A DNA stretch of 64,000 nt from an uncultured Lachnospiraceae bacterium. GTDB taxonomy: Bacteria; Bacillota; Clostridia; Lachnospirales; Lachnospiraceae. The notes beneath the pieces were generated by a model, which saw only the letters and a program-made list of their open reading frames with translations, was not told the origin of the DNA and made no database searches. Numbering within the stretch: position 1 is the stretch's first letter; each line of letters starts with the position of its first letter. Made by a program: the position numbers and the translations under genes. The stretch is from positions 136,740 to 200,739 of the forward strand of contig CAJUFN010000004.1 in the NCBI GenBank assembly GCA_910585545.1. Direction: 5' to 3'. Below, piece after piece: positions 55,903 through 64,000 of the stretch.

Positions 55903-56259
55903 TTACTCTATTGGAAGATTATGCTGTTTCAAAAATGAGAGCTTATCCCAATAGCCTCGCTGGAATAAAATTTTCCCATTCACTACCTGAAAAAAACCAC
56001 ACCCTCGTAACCCCAATGGATCTCGCCATTCAAGGATTGCCCATTGCCCATCCTCAAAAATATTTTCTACGATAGCTGTCATATCCGATGTTGAAAATTC
56101 GGCTGTGAACATGGTACGGATTGCTTCAATGCCTACTACTGGCTCATTCGCTACTTGGTGATTCGTCGCATTTTCATGATAAAGGGCTGTAATTGCTTCC
56201 ACATCATGTTTATTGAATGCATCTACCCATAACTGAACAACTTCTTTCGGTCTTAACAT
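55903..56259 (-). CDS. SnoaL-like/NTF2-fold protein
   Basis: 118 residues with the NTF2-like cone fold pattern: VQLWVDAFNKHDVEAITALY HENATNH…, VVGIEAIRTMFTAEFS, GQWAILEWRDPLGLRGCGFF, GKILFQRGYWDKLSF. Members are small-molecule isomerases, cyclases or binding proteins; this one is unassigned. First gene of a possible three-gene cargo operon with the two acetyltransferases. Confidence 0.75.
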   Translation of the reverse strand: MLRPKEVVQLWVDAFNKHDVEAITALYHENATNHQVANEPVVGIEAIRTMFTAEFSTSDMTAIVENIFEDGQWAILEWRDPLGLRGCGFFQVVNGKILFQRGYWDKLSFLKQHNLPIE

Positions 56260-56329
56260 TTCTGTTTTTCCTCCTATGCCTTGTGTGTTTTTATTATATC
56301 AAAAAGCAAGTTAAAAGTCGAGAATCATG

Positions 56330-56480
56330 ATAAAGGCACAAAAACTCCACAAACCAACACACCCTCCGGGAGTGTCGAGGGTAGAGTAGCAAGCACTGCC
56401 CATGTCCGGACACATGGGCGAAATTCCCCATACTTCCCTACCGTCCGCATGATGAAATTTCCATAGGGAAGTATCCCTAA
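56330..56480 (+). other. Probable oriT region upstream of mobC
   Basis: Two inverted repeats: GCCCATGT-6 nt-ACATGGGC (56398-56419) and ATACTTCCCTA (56430-56440) with its complement at 56464-56474, followed by CCCTAACCCTC. This lies 190 bp upstream of mobC and the relaxase, in a 400-bp gene-free stretch (56260-56661). Inverted repeats beside a nic site are the usual relaxase target, but the nic position is not identified. Confidence 0.6.
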
Positions 56481-56661
56481 CCCTCTTTGATTTTCTTTCC
56501 GTTTTTCTCTGCCAGTCCTTGACCTTTATCCGCAGATTTGCTACAATAACACATGGATAATTCTATCCAAAAACAACTGAACAGACACGAAACCAGACTG
56601 TTGTAAATCGAACATTTTACAGCAGTTTTTTTATGCCCAAATGCAGGAAGGAGTATCAGAA

Positions 56662-57003
56662 ATGGCAAACAGGACACGCACTAAACGCAATGAAATTTGT
56701 CTGAATGACAGGGAACAGTATATTCTTGATGAAAAGTTCAGACTGTCCGGCATGAAAAGCAAATCTGCTTTCCTCCGGAAGCTCATTCTCTATGGATATG
56801 TATATGATGTGGATTACAGTTTCCTCCGGGAGTACAACACAGAGCTTGGGCGGATCAGTTCCAGCCTGAACCAGATTGCAAAAAGGATTAACAGCACAAA
56901 CCATGTCTATCAGGAAGATATGGACGAGGTAAAGGAGTTGATGAAACAGGTATGGCATACACAAAAATCCATGCTATCACAGCAACCGTTGATAAAGCGG
57001 TAG
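56662..57003 (+). CDS. mobC: MobC-like relaxosome accessory protein
   Basis: 113 residues. N-terminal RHH-like DNA-binding part RNEICLNDREQYILDEKFRL SGMKSKSAFLRKLILYG and a helical MobC domain YNTELGRISSSLNQIAKRIN. It helps the relaxase bind oriT. Start at 56662 with AAGGAG 8 bp before; overlaps the relaxase gene by 52 bp, indicating coupling. Confidence 0.88.
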   Translation: MANRTRTKRNEICLNDREQYILDEKFRLSGMKSKSAFLRKLILYGYVYDVDYSFLREYNTELGRISSSLNQIAKRINSTNHVYQEDMDEVKELMKQVWHTQKSMLSQQPLIKR

Positions 57004-58325
57004 CCTACATATGCAACCCGGACAAGACGGACGAAAGCATCTATATTTCTTCTTATGCCTGTGCGCCGGAAACCGCAGCGATTGACTTCAAATATACCTT
57101 AGACCACTGCCGGGAAAACAGCCCGAATAAAGCCTATCATCTGATACAGGCTTTTGCCCCCGGAGAGGTCAGCTTTGAAGAAGCGCACCGGATAGGGAAG
57201 GAGCTTGCCGACAAAGTTTTAGAGGGGAAATATTCTTATATAGTCACTACCCATATTGATAAAGGTCACGTCCATAACCACATCATTTTTTGTGCCGCAG
57301 ACAACCTTGAACATAACAAATATCATGACTGCAAGCAGACCTATTATCGCATCCGGAAATTGAGTGATGAGTTGTGCAACGAGCATAACCTTTCCGTCAT
57401 CATCCCCGGCGGGGAGCGTGGAAAAAAATATAACGAATGGCAGTCAGACAAGAACGGTTCAGCGTGGAAAACGCAGATAAGAAAGGACATCAATGCCGCC
57501 ATAAAATCATCCTCCACCTATGAGGAATTTCTGCTCCTGATGCGGGCAAAAGGATATGAAATAAAAGGAGAAAATTTCGGAGAAGATACGCCAAAATATA
57601 TCTCATTCCGTCCACTTGGCAAAGACCGTTTTGTGCGTGGCAGCGTGAAATCCCTCGGCAGGGAATATACAAAGGAACGCATCAAAGAACGCATTGAATT
57701 AAAGCGGGAGCGGAAGGCTGTTATCCCTAAAAAAGATTACGCAAACAGAAGACTGGTTGACACCTCTGATGAAAAATTCCGGAACAGTCCGGGACTGCAA
57801 AAGTGGGCAGCGATTGAGAATTTAAAGATTGCTGCACAGACTTACAACGAAGCTGGTACTATTAAAGAACTGGAACAAAAAATCGCCACCACAGCCGCCA
57901 CAGGGAAGGAAGCAAAACAGATTGTCCGCAAGCTGGAGAACCGCATCAAAGACCTTGCGGAAATCATCAAATATGCAGAACAGTATAAGGCAAATAAATC
58001 CTATAACATCGCCTACAAAAAAGCTAAGAACCCCGACGCATATTTTCGGAAGCATGAGAGCCAGATCATTCTCTATGGCGGCGCAAGGCGTATGCTGGAA
58101 CAGGCAGGCATCAGTTTAAAAGGTTTGAACATCGACAAGCTGAAAGCGGAATATCAGGAGCTTACCACGCAGAAGAAAGAACTGACCGCCACTTACAAAA
58201 ACTGTGATAAGGAACTGAAATCTCTGAACCGGAAACTGGAAAATCTCAACCAGTATTTAGGGCGCACAGAGCCGCAGAAAGGCGCACCGGAACAGCCGGA
58301 CAGAAATAACACCCCTGCCCGGTAA
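56952..58325 (+). CDS. MOB-P type relaxase (MobA/VirD2 family)
   Basis: 457 residues. It nicks oriT and pilots the strand on transfer. The HUH-type metal motif is HIDKGHVHNHIIF (H106, H108, H110); the likely catalytic Tyr is Y19 in VAYICNPDKT. The C-terminal third is charged coiled coil (KNCDKELKSLNRKLENLNQY). Coupled to mobC; no helicase domain. Confidence 0.92.
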   Translation: MAYTKIHAITATVDKAVAYICNPDKTDESIYISSYACAPETAAIDFKYTLDHCRENSPNKAYHLIQAFAPGEVSFEEAHRIGKELADKVLEGKYSYIVTTHIDKGHVHNHIIFCAADNLEHNKYHDCKQTYYRIRKLSDELCNEHNLSVIIPGGERGKKYNEWQSDKNGSAWKTQIRKDINAAIKSSSTYEEFLLLMRAKGYEIKGENFGEDTPKYISFRPLGKDRFVRGSVKSLGREYTKERIKERIELKRERKAVIPKKDYANRRLVDTSDEKFRNSPGLQKWAAIENLKIAAQTYNEAGTIKELEQKIATTAATGKEAKQIVRKLENRIKDLAEIIKYAEQYKANKSYNIAYKKAKNPDAYFRKHESQIILYGGARRMLEQAGISLKGLNIDKLKAEYQELTTQKKELTATYKNCDKELKSLNRKLENLNQYLGRTEPQKGAPEQPDRNNTPAR

Positions 58326-58372
58326 AAAGGACGAAGAACCGTCTGTTAAGAGCCTGAAAACGCATCGTGGAA

Positions 58373-58499
58373 ATGTGCATAACTCCCCATTCCGTCATGG
58401 ACAACACCGTTCACAGGACATGGAAAAGCAAAAGGCAGCTTTCCCACATCCTGCAAACAATGTTGCCCACAACTCCATAAAACGGGGAGTTATACACAT
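58373..58499. repeat. Long inverted repeat downstream of the relaxase
   Basis: ATGTGCATAACTCCCC (58373-58388) and its near-perfect complement (58484-58499, one mismatch), 95 bp apart. The enclosed DNA has no convincing gene. It may be a transfer or replication-related site. Confidence 0.65.
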
Positions 58500-58771
58500 T
58501 ACGCACAATGCCGACGCCTGCGGAATCCCATTCTTTCCCTCCTCTTTTTTATATAATCAGAAAAATATTCTTGCAGATTATACCATATCCATGTATGATA
58601 ATATAAAAATCTCCAAAAAAATAGGAGTGCCGAAGCACCCCCATTTCCTAAACCCTCTTGCAAAATCCGCAGTGTTGGTTTATAATCATCATAGAAGCCG
58701 AAGGATTCTAGCACGTCCGACGGTTGTTCAATCGGAAACGAGTAATCAATTTTAGAAAAACAAACGGATCA
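58500..58771. other. Gene-poor stretch between the inverted repeat and the small-peptide locus
   Basis: Contains a minus-strand terminator (58615-58642). A minus-strand frame with no start codon (58625-58760) reads SKIDYSFPIEQPSDVLESFG FYDDYKPTLRILQEGLGNGG, which looks protein-like but starts after a stop and has no RBS; I do not call it a gene. Confidence 0.4.
58615..58642 (-). terminator. Minus-strand terminator downstream of the small-peptide gene
   Basis: GGGGTGC-TTCG-GCACTCC then TATTTTTTT on the minus strand, a tetraloop hairpin with a strong T tract. Confidence 0.85.
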
Positions 58772-58773
58772 CT

Positions 58774-58804
58774 GGCTATTCTCTATTCGCAGTAGAGGAT
58801 AGCC
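58774..58804 (+). terminator. 12-bp hairpin just after the small-peptide gene
   Basis: GGCTATTCTCTA and its near-complement, 7-nt loop, followed by TTTTCC on the plus strand. It may end a plus-strand antisense RNA or protect the 3' end of the peptide mRNA. Confidence 0.6.
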
Positions 58805-58811
58805 TTTTCCG

Positions 58812-58895
58812 TTACTTGCGGTTGTGTTTATTGTCTATGTATGTCAAGGCTGCAAAAATCACCAGCACCAACGTAAGCACTTCTAACGTATTCAT
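58812..58895 (-). CDS. 27-residue hydrophobic peptide, type I toxin candidate
   Basis: Encodes MNTLEVLTLVLVIFAALTYI then DNKHNRK: a single membrane span with a short charged tail, like the holin-like/TxpA-Fst type toxins of Firmicutes. Perfect RBS AAAGGAGG, 5 bp before ATG. The RBS can be hidden by CCTTTC/GAAAGG, and the leader 9-mer TGCGGTTGT is complementary to the last codons (ACAACCGCA). An extended -10 promoter (58968-58973) is about 73 bp upstream. The size is below usual gene-calling limits. Toxin function is inference. Confidence 0.65.
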   Translation of the reverse strand: MNTLEVLTLVLVIFAALTYIDNKHNRK

Positions 58896-58967
58896 ACCGA
58901 CCTCCTTTCCGTTTCCAGAAAGGACAACCGCAGACTATCCCTACTTGCTCTAATCTGACTAAAAAGA

Positions 58968-58976
58968 ATTATATCA
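58968..58976 (-). promoter_or_regulatory. Extended -10 promoter of the small-peptide gene
   Basis: TG-A-TATAAT on the minus strand; the -35 at 17 bp (TAGCAT) is weak. Confidence 0.6.
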
Positions 58977-59014
58977 CGTTCTGTCGAATAATGCTATAAA
59001 AGTTTCACGATAAA

Positions 59015-59218
59015 TTATTCCGCCGCTTCCAGTGCGACCTGTGCAAATTCTTCATCGCTCATGGCTTCCAGCTTCCCCAAGACCTGCCCTGCAAGCTCCA
59101 CCATGTCATTGTCCTGTATGTGCGGGATCACGTTCTTTATATCGGCAACCATGCCCATTCTGTCCTGCCCCTCAAACACACACATCAGATTGATTTCTTC
59201 CACTGTAAACTTATCCAT
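59015..59218 (-). CDS. Transposon-transfer assisting protein (TTRAP family)
   Basis: 67 residues: MDKFTVEEINLMCVFEGQDR MGMVADIKNVIPHI…, ending MSDEEFAQVALEAAE. The FTVEExNLMC start and the MSDEEFA end match TTRAP (PF14203), small proteins found in conjugative transposons. It starts 4 bp after the large ArdC-like gene, in the same operon. Its mechanism is unknown. Confidence 0.85.
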   Translation of the reverse strand: MDKFTVEEINLMCVFEGQDRMGMVADIKNVIPHIQDNDMVELAGQVLGKLEAMSDEEFAQVALEAAE

Positions 59219-59222
59219 ACGC

Positions 59223-62200
59223 TTATATCTCCCTCTCTGTTTTTTTCTCAGTTTCTTTTTCCGGAAGCTCTTTTCCTGATCTATCTCTCTGCTCGATGAC
59301 CGCCTTTTTCTCCGCCAGCTTTTCCTTTATGGAAATCCTGCCCGCCTTGCGTTCCTGCTCTGCTTTCGGCTTCTCATTGTTCAGAACATTATCAATCATG
59401 TTGTAGTTACATTCTTCCAGTTCCTCTATCTTCGCAAGCGGCTTATACTCTGCCAGCCTGTCCAAAAGCTCTTTTGCCTTCCTCGCAGTCTGTACTCCCT
59501 CACTGTCATCAAACTCCGTCCCTTTCCCGAATATATCCGTTATGCCTTCCCTCATGCTGTCTGAAATCATGGCATTGAGGAAATCATTCAGATATTCCGT
59601 ATTCCCGTTCCTGATGTCCTCTGCGATATTCGCTACCTGCGCTTCCCTGTCCTCCACCGTATCATTATATTGATAAGTGTCATAGTCATAGGAAAGCTGG
59701 TCTATCTCTGCGGCAAGGAAAGCCGCCTGCCACTTCTCCAGAGAACCCCTCACCTCAATGTCTGGCATCTTGTCGATCAGCTCCGCAATCACCGCTACCG
59801 CTTTTGGATTGTCTGTAATATCCGGCACATAGTCTAAAACCTCCAGATCGGCAGTCCTGCCCGACACAATATCCATCTGCGTGTCCTCATACGCTTCCGT
59901 CCCTTCCGTATGGATATTGATGCCGATGCTCCGGATACCGTTCATCCTCTCCGGCGGTATCTGGTTAAAAATTTCGATTGCTTCCTCCACGCTCGCTATA
60001 TCCTCATGGTATTCTCCGAGGTTATGGAACTCCCCGCACTCTGCCACCGTAAGGGTAATGACTGTCTGCTTTTCTTCCTGTACCTGTTCTGTATTCCGCT
60101 CCTGCAGGGCAGCACGTTTTTCCTCAAGGTACGCTTCCACTCCCGGAAGATACTGCCCAAGCGTCCCGGTTTTTCCTTCTGTGATAGGGTTGATGTCAAC
60201 TTTCACTCCGCCGATGCTGAAACCGTCCTCATTAAAGGTGTTGAACAGGGAATCTTCCCTTTCCCCGCCCCGGTATTCCACGACCACATCAAGGTCAGAA
60301 TTTTCCTGCTCCAGACCTCTGCATCTGCTCCCGGACACCGCCACATCCACAAGCTCTATGTCCATGTCATACTCGTCTATTTTGGACTGCAAATAGGTGT
60401 ATATGGTAAGTTCTATATCTTTCTGTGTCTGCCCATTGATGCCATTCCATAATTCCTCTGTCCGGGCTTTAAATTCGGCTATAACCTTGCTTTCCGTCGC
60501 TTCCGGCACTTCCTTTCTGATACGTTCCCCAAGATGCGCCATTTCCGCCTGCTCTGCTTTTTCCATCAATCCATCATAATCAATCGGTATCAGTTCATCA
60601 TCCGCCTGTATGCTGCCTTCCAGAGTGCTCCGGTGCGTCGGCTCTTTCAAATCTGCCACAATCTCATCAAGTGCCTGTCTTATGGTAATATCCGGATTGT
60701 CATACACGCCACCGTCCAATTCCCGGTAATCCATATCATAAATTGTGTAATCATATCCGCCGCTGGCTTCCTGAATACTGATATAACGGTCTGCCAGCCG
60801 GAAAGCAAGCTCCGTTTCTTCCCTGCCAATTTCCTTGTCACTGGTATCTATGTATGGGTTTTCCCACTCCATGAACGGTACATCTTCCACGATATGCTTC
60901 TGGTTGGCTGTCGGCATGAGGTTCTCCATTTTCCCCTGTTCATAGAGAGTTTCAAACCTGTCCATATAAAGGGAAACATCATCAAGACCGCTGCTCTTTA
61001 GCTGATGCTTAAACCGCTGTTTTACAAAATCCTTTATTTCCTCCGGTGACATTTCCCGGTGAACCCTCACCTTGTCAAAACCGACCTCATGATATAAAGT
61101 CTGCAAATCACCCATGAAGCGGCTGCTTTTCCCTGCCGCCTTGCTATGCGTAAAATCCAGTGACAGACAGTTTTCATGGTTTCTGACATGAATCAGGTCA
61201 AACTCGCTGCCATTAACATTGAAACCGAAGGTTGCCCTTGCCATATCCGACTTATCTTCCATATCCTTTTCCCGGTACTCGGCAAACTTCCCCATTGCTT
61301 CCGGAAGGCTGTCAAAGCGCTCTAATCTGCTCTTTTCCGGGCTTCCGTCCGCCCATGTGGATAAATCTTCAATGACATAATAATAAACCTTATCATTGTT
61401 GTCCGGCTCTGCCGCAATATTTTCTGCCGCTACTTCCTCTAAAATTTCTGCTGTTTCCTCCATGCCTGGAGATTTCTCGGCGCTGACTTCCGCCGATATG
61501 GAAAGTTCTTTTGTAAACTCCGGTATCTCTCTGTAACCAACGGAATCCACATAATGGCTTGTGTTCTCCCCGTCCTGATGCAGCACAACCACATCGCTGA
61601 CGGAAAGGGAATGTCCGGTATAATCTGCCGGGTGGTCTATGTTGAACTTGGTAAAAATATCTTCAAGGCTCATGCTCTCCCTCAGTTCTTCGGTATAGAC
61701 CAGAGTGTAATTCTCTCTGGAAACCGGGATACCTTTCATTTCAAGATAATCCATCGCCATAAAACGGATATCCCTTGTTTCCTCCGTATCTTTAAGCTGG
61801 TAGATGCCAAACCTTCCCTCATTACCATATAAAAGCTGTGCTTCCCGGTTGGGTTCGCTATCCTCTAATTCCTGTTTTATGGACTGGAACTCCAGATAGG
61901 CGCTCCAGTCGTCTTTCTGTACACCGAACAGACCGTCATGCGCCTGTAATGCTTCCTTATCCTCAACAAGCGTTTCCGAACCGTCTGAATAGAGCTGGTA
62001 CACTGACACATCTTCCCCGAACAGCTCCGATGCCCTGTCCTTTGTCAGAGGGAGCATTTCATCCCAAGAATACCCATATTCGTGCATCTCCGATAACCCC
62101 ACCATGCCATCCGGAAGGGTATCAATTTCTTTCTCCGCTGCCTTGATTGTTTCCAAAAGAAGCGGTAAATCGTCTTTCTGCTCCACAAGGGAATATGCCA

Positions 62201-63848
62201 GGGAAGTTGTCTTATACATATCATCCAGCTTATAAGCGTGGTTCATAATCAAATTGCACTCATCACTGTCATAAACCGTCCTGTGAAATTCCATGCGGTT
62301 AATAAGCTGTTCTGCCTGCACTGTTGCCGGAAGTTCCGAAGCAATATGAAGCTCCTTTTCCGTCATATCCATATCAAAATCATAGAACTGTGGATAACCG
62401 TCATTCAAGCCGCCGCTTCTCATGATCGGTACAAAATCAAAACCCTTCTCCTTCAGATAATCCAGAACGTTTCCGCCCTCTCCGTCCATTTCACGCATCA
62501 GTATGTCATAGAGGGTGTTCTGCACTTCTGACTGCATATTTGTGATTTTAATGGTTTCATATTCCCCGCTGTCCGGCATGGAGATTCTCACAACCACATC
62601 AGCGTACTCAATCGGTTTATTTGCCTTTTCTCGTTCTTCCTGCAACGCCTTAAAATCGGTTATCTCATAAGTATCCGTATTGTAAGCGTAATCTAAGTGG
62701 TATTCCTCCACTTCCTCGCTCCGCTCATTTCCAAGCAGCGTCACCCACGCCCCGGCTCTTTCAAGGTAGGCTTCCACGCTCTGCCTGTCATCGTCTTTCA
62801 TGGTACGCAAAGAATTAAGAAGTTCTGTCCTCTCCATGCCCTTAACGCTCAAAAGGTCATATTCTGAACGGTCTGTATTCGCCACAAGCAGAATGATGTC
62901 CTCCTGCGTCTGTTCTGCAGCACGTTCTTTATCAATCTCCAAAAGCTGTGCTTCAATCCCCTTTATCAGTTCCGAGGAAGTCCGGCGTATCGTATCAAGG
63001 GAAGATTTTAACTCCGGCATTTCTTTTCCGCTGCTCCACCCGACGATATACCCAAAAGAATAGTCGGACGTATCAATCCCGAAATGCTGGCAGACAGTGT
63101 AGGCGATGCTCTCTGCTTCCACTTCCTTTGTTTCCCTGTCTTTTGCAATCCCTGTTTCCTGTTCAACCTCTTTTCCATGAAGTTTTGCGTGCGCCACCTC
63201 ATGCACCCCGGTTTTTGCAGTCTGCACTTCGCCCATGCCCTCCTTAATAGCGATAGGGTGGTTTAAGTCAATAAAATAGCCTTTCCTGTCACCCTCCATG
63301 CCCTCATAGCGGATTGGTACAGGGGAAACCCTTGCAAGTGCTTCCATAAAATCCCGGTAACGCTCTACATTCCCATGCAGCTCGCTTACTCCAAGTCCGG
63401 GAAGCTCTTTCCCGTCCGTCTGCGAATAATCAAACACTGTGACAACCCGGAAGGCGGGTATCTTTATCTCCACTTCCTCCATGACGGGCATCCCGTCTCG
63501 GTCAAGCACAGGCTCATTCGTGACCGGATCAATCTTTTCCTGTTCCTCTTTGATTTTGTAAGGTGAAGGCGCAAGGATACGGATACCCCTCTCGCCCTTG
63601 TTCACATGGCGCTCAAAATTCTTCTGCCATGCCTTATATCCGGCAACATACGTCGCTCCCGGACACTGCATCTCGATAAGCTGGATATTGTTTGCGCTGT
63701 AATTATGGAATTTTGACATGGTATTCAGGTAGCTTTTGTACTTTTCCCCCTCAAATAATTCCTTCAAGCCTTCCTCCAGCCTGTCCGTTATCTCCTTCAC
63801 TTTCTGTTTTTCAGTCATGGAAACTTTGTTTACATTTACATCTGCCAT
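59223..63848 (-). CDS. Large ArdC/LPD multidomain mobile-element protein with nucleotidyltransferase domain
   Basis: 1541 residues. The N-terminal domain (about 15-110; YNxxSANNIQLIEMQCPGAT and WQKNFERHVNKGERGIRILA) is ArdC-like, a ssDNA-binding antirestriction type, followed by a metallopeptidase-like H216-E-V-A-H220 with AKLHG. The centre carries several small LPD/YodL-like repeats (VYYYVIEDLSTWADGSPEKS RLERFDSLPEAM). Residues about 1120-1240 form a minimal nucleotidyltransferase domain: SGSRCRGLEQENSDLDVVVE with G1173-S1174 and D1185/D1187, third Asp D1218 in VKVDINP. The rest is charged helix. Such proteins ride on clostridial conjugative elements and are presumed to protect or aid entering DNA; the nucleotidyltransferase activity is untested inference. 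RBS AAAGGAG; 4 bp from TTRAP. Confidence 0.85.
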   Translation of the reverse strand: MADVNVNKVSMTEKQKVKEITDRLEEGLKELFEGEKYKSYLNTMSKFHNYSANNIQLIEMQCPGATYVAGYKAWQKNFERHVNKGERGIRILAPSPYKIKEEQEKIDPVTNEPVLDRDGMPVMEEVEIKIPAFRVVTVFDYSQTDGKELPGLGVSELHGNVERYRDFMEALARVSPVPIRYEGMEGDRKGYFIDLNHPIAIKEGMGEVQTAKTGVHEVAHAKLHGKEVEQETGIAKDRETKEVEAESIAYTVCQHFGIDTSDYSFGYIVGWSSGKEMPELKSSLDTIRRTSSELIKGIEAQLLEIDKERAAEQTQEDIILLVANTDRSEYDLLSVKGMERTELLNSLRTMKDDDRQSVEAYLERAGAWVTLLGNERSEEVEEYHLDYAYNTDTYEITDFKALQEEREKANKPIEYADVVVRISMPDSGEYETIKITNMQSEVQNTLYDILMREMDGEGGNVLDYLKEKGFDFVPIMRSGGLNDGYPQFYDFDMDMTEKELHIASELPATVQAEQLINRMEFHRTVYDSDECNLIMNHAYKLDDMYKTTSLAYSLVEQKDDLPLLLETIKAAEKEIDTLPDGMVGLSEMHEYGYSWDEMLPLTKDRASELFGEDVSVYQLYSDGSETLVEDKEALQAHDGLFGVQKDDWSAYLEFQSIKQELEDSEPNREAQLLYGNEGRFGIYQLKDTEETRDIRFMAMDYLEMKGIPVSRENYTLVYTEELRESMSLEDIFTKFNIDHPADYTGHSLSVSDVVVLHQDGENTSHYVDSVGYREIPEFTKELSISAEVSAEKSPGMEETAEILEEVAAENIAAEPDNNDKVYYYVIEDLSTWADGSPEKSRLERFDSLPEAMGKFAEYREKDMEDKSDMARATFGFNVNGSEFDLIHVRNHENCLSLDFTHSKAAGKSSRFMGDLQTLYHEVGFDKVRVHREMSPEEIKDFVKQRFKHQLKSSGLDDVSLYMDRFETLYEQGKMENLMPTANQKHIVEDVPFMEWENPYIDTSDKEIGREETELAFRLADRYISIQEASGGYDYTIYDMDYRELDGGVYDNPDITIRQALDEIVADLKEPTHRSTLEGSIQADDELIPIDYDGLMEKAEQAEMAHLGERIRKEVPEATESKVIAEFKARTEELWNGINGQTQKDIELTIYTYLQSKIDEYDMDIELVDVAVSGSRCRGLEQENSDLDVVVEYRGGEREDSLFNTFNEDGFSIGGVKVDINPITEGKTGTLGQYLPGVEAYLEEKRAALQERNTEQVQEEKQTVITLTVAECGEFHNLGEYHEDIASVEEAIEIFNQIPPERMNGIRSIGINIHTEGTEAYEDTQMDIVSGRTADLEVLDYVPDITDNPKAVAVIAELIDKMPDIEVRGSLEKWQAAFLAAEIDQLSYDYDTYQYNDTVEDREAQVANIAEDIRNGNTEYLNDFLNAMISDSMREGITDIFGKGTEFDDSEGVQTARKAKELLDRLAEYKPLAKIEELEECNYNMIDNVLNNEKPKAEQERKAGRISIKEKLAEKKAVIEQRDRSGKELPEKETEKKTEREI

Positions 63849-64000
63849 CTGGTTAATTCTCCTTTTCCTCCATAAAAACAGAGGACAGATAAGTTTCCCT
63901 CTCCGTCCCCGTTCCGGATATTTTTATTTGCAGTTATTTTTATAAATATAAAATGTCAAGACCCAATGTACAAAAAATATTATATAAAAATGTACAATTA
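63849..64000. other. Upstream region of the ArdC-like gene
   Basis: Contains the RBS and a TTGACA at about 63953-63958 (minus strand) without a clear -10 at normal spacing, plus two AATGTACAA repeats (about 63965 and 63987). The window ends here. Confidence 0.35.

Larger units (their letters stand above)
47106..64000. mobile_element. Integrative and mobilisable/conjugative element, partial (int-proximal side)
   Basis: From the metG junction to the window end every recognisable gene is element-like: Tn916-type Int and Xis, Orf7/Orf8-like regulators, Tet ribosome protection, MobC and relaxase with oriT, TTRAP, and an ArdC/LPD protein. The boundary is placed by where metG coding stops; the other end and any type IV secretion genes are outside the window, so conjugative versus merely mobilisable is undecided. 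AcetylTransferase/SnoaL genes at 54.4-56.3 kb and decayed pieces around 54 kb look like cargo. Confidence 0.88.

Noticed and set aside
58499..58714. A 71-residue minus-strand frame beginning MLESFGFYDDYKP
   Set aside because: The first part looks protein-like, but it begins at a GTG without RBS and then reads through a strong terminator hairpin; at best a remnant.
58375..58755. A 126-residue plus-strand frame after the relaxase
   Set aside because: It crosses the long inverted repeat and a terminator, has no RBS, and its translation has no recognisable order.
1..64000. rRNA and tRNA genes
   Set aside because: No tRNA cloverleaf or rRNA block was noticed; the str operon here has no adjacent RNA genes. 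A dedicated scan would be needed to exclude one completely.

Overview
The window looks like a chromosome segment of a gut Lachnospiraceae bacterium (Firmicutes), close to mucin-degrading species such as Mediterraneibacter/[Ruminococcus] torques. This rests on gene content, AT-rich intergenic DNA, strong AGGAGG-type ribosome binding sites and clear sigma-A promoters. Species assignment is inference. Nearly all genes to about 44 kb are on the minus strand.

Region 1 (1-19.4 kb) is a cluster of very large secreted, wall-anchored proteins for O-glycan (mucin) breakdown: two paralogous GH101 endo-alpha-N-acetylgalactosaminidases (one cut by the window start), a protein with two GH20 domains, a FIVAR-repeat surface protein and a CAP-domain protein with 12 Cys repeats. 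The four complete ones end in a variant sorting signal built on K/Q-TGD instead of LPxTG. Each has its own promoter, so this is a set of single units rather than one operon.

Region 2 (19.4-29.8 kb) holds a frameshifted SatD-like gene behind three 29-bp iterons, then the str operon (rpsL-rpsG-fusA-tuf), an AEC transporter, a REP-associated (RAYT) transposase between two near-identical palindromes, a Xaa-Pro peptidase and a cation/proton antiporter.

Region 3 (29.8-46.4 kb) is metabolic: an oligopeptide ABC transporter (oppBCDFA), a CcdA-TlpA fusion, a Gfo/Idh/MocA oxidoreductase, a GNAT enzyme, a sucrose operon (scrR-scrA-scrB-scrK) with a consensus cre site, a HEPN remnant, and a YafY-type regulator divergent from a PfpI/DJ-1 gene and a YciI-like gene.

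Region 4 (about 47.1 kb to the end) is one side of an integrative mobile element next to the 3' part of metG. It has a Tn916-type integrase, a small RHH regulator with its operator, an excisionase-like protein, Orf7/Orf8-like regulators, XRE regulators, a Tet(W)/Tet(32)-like ribosome protection gene with a leader attenuator, two acetyltransferases, a SnoaL-like protein, an oriT-like region with mobC and relaxase, a TTRAP protein and a 1541-residue ArdC-like protein with an embedded nucleotidyltransferase domain. A 27-residue hydrophobic peptide gene with a sequestered RBS and 5'-3' complementarity looks like a type I toxin candidate. The far end of the element is outside the window.
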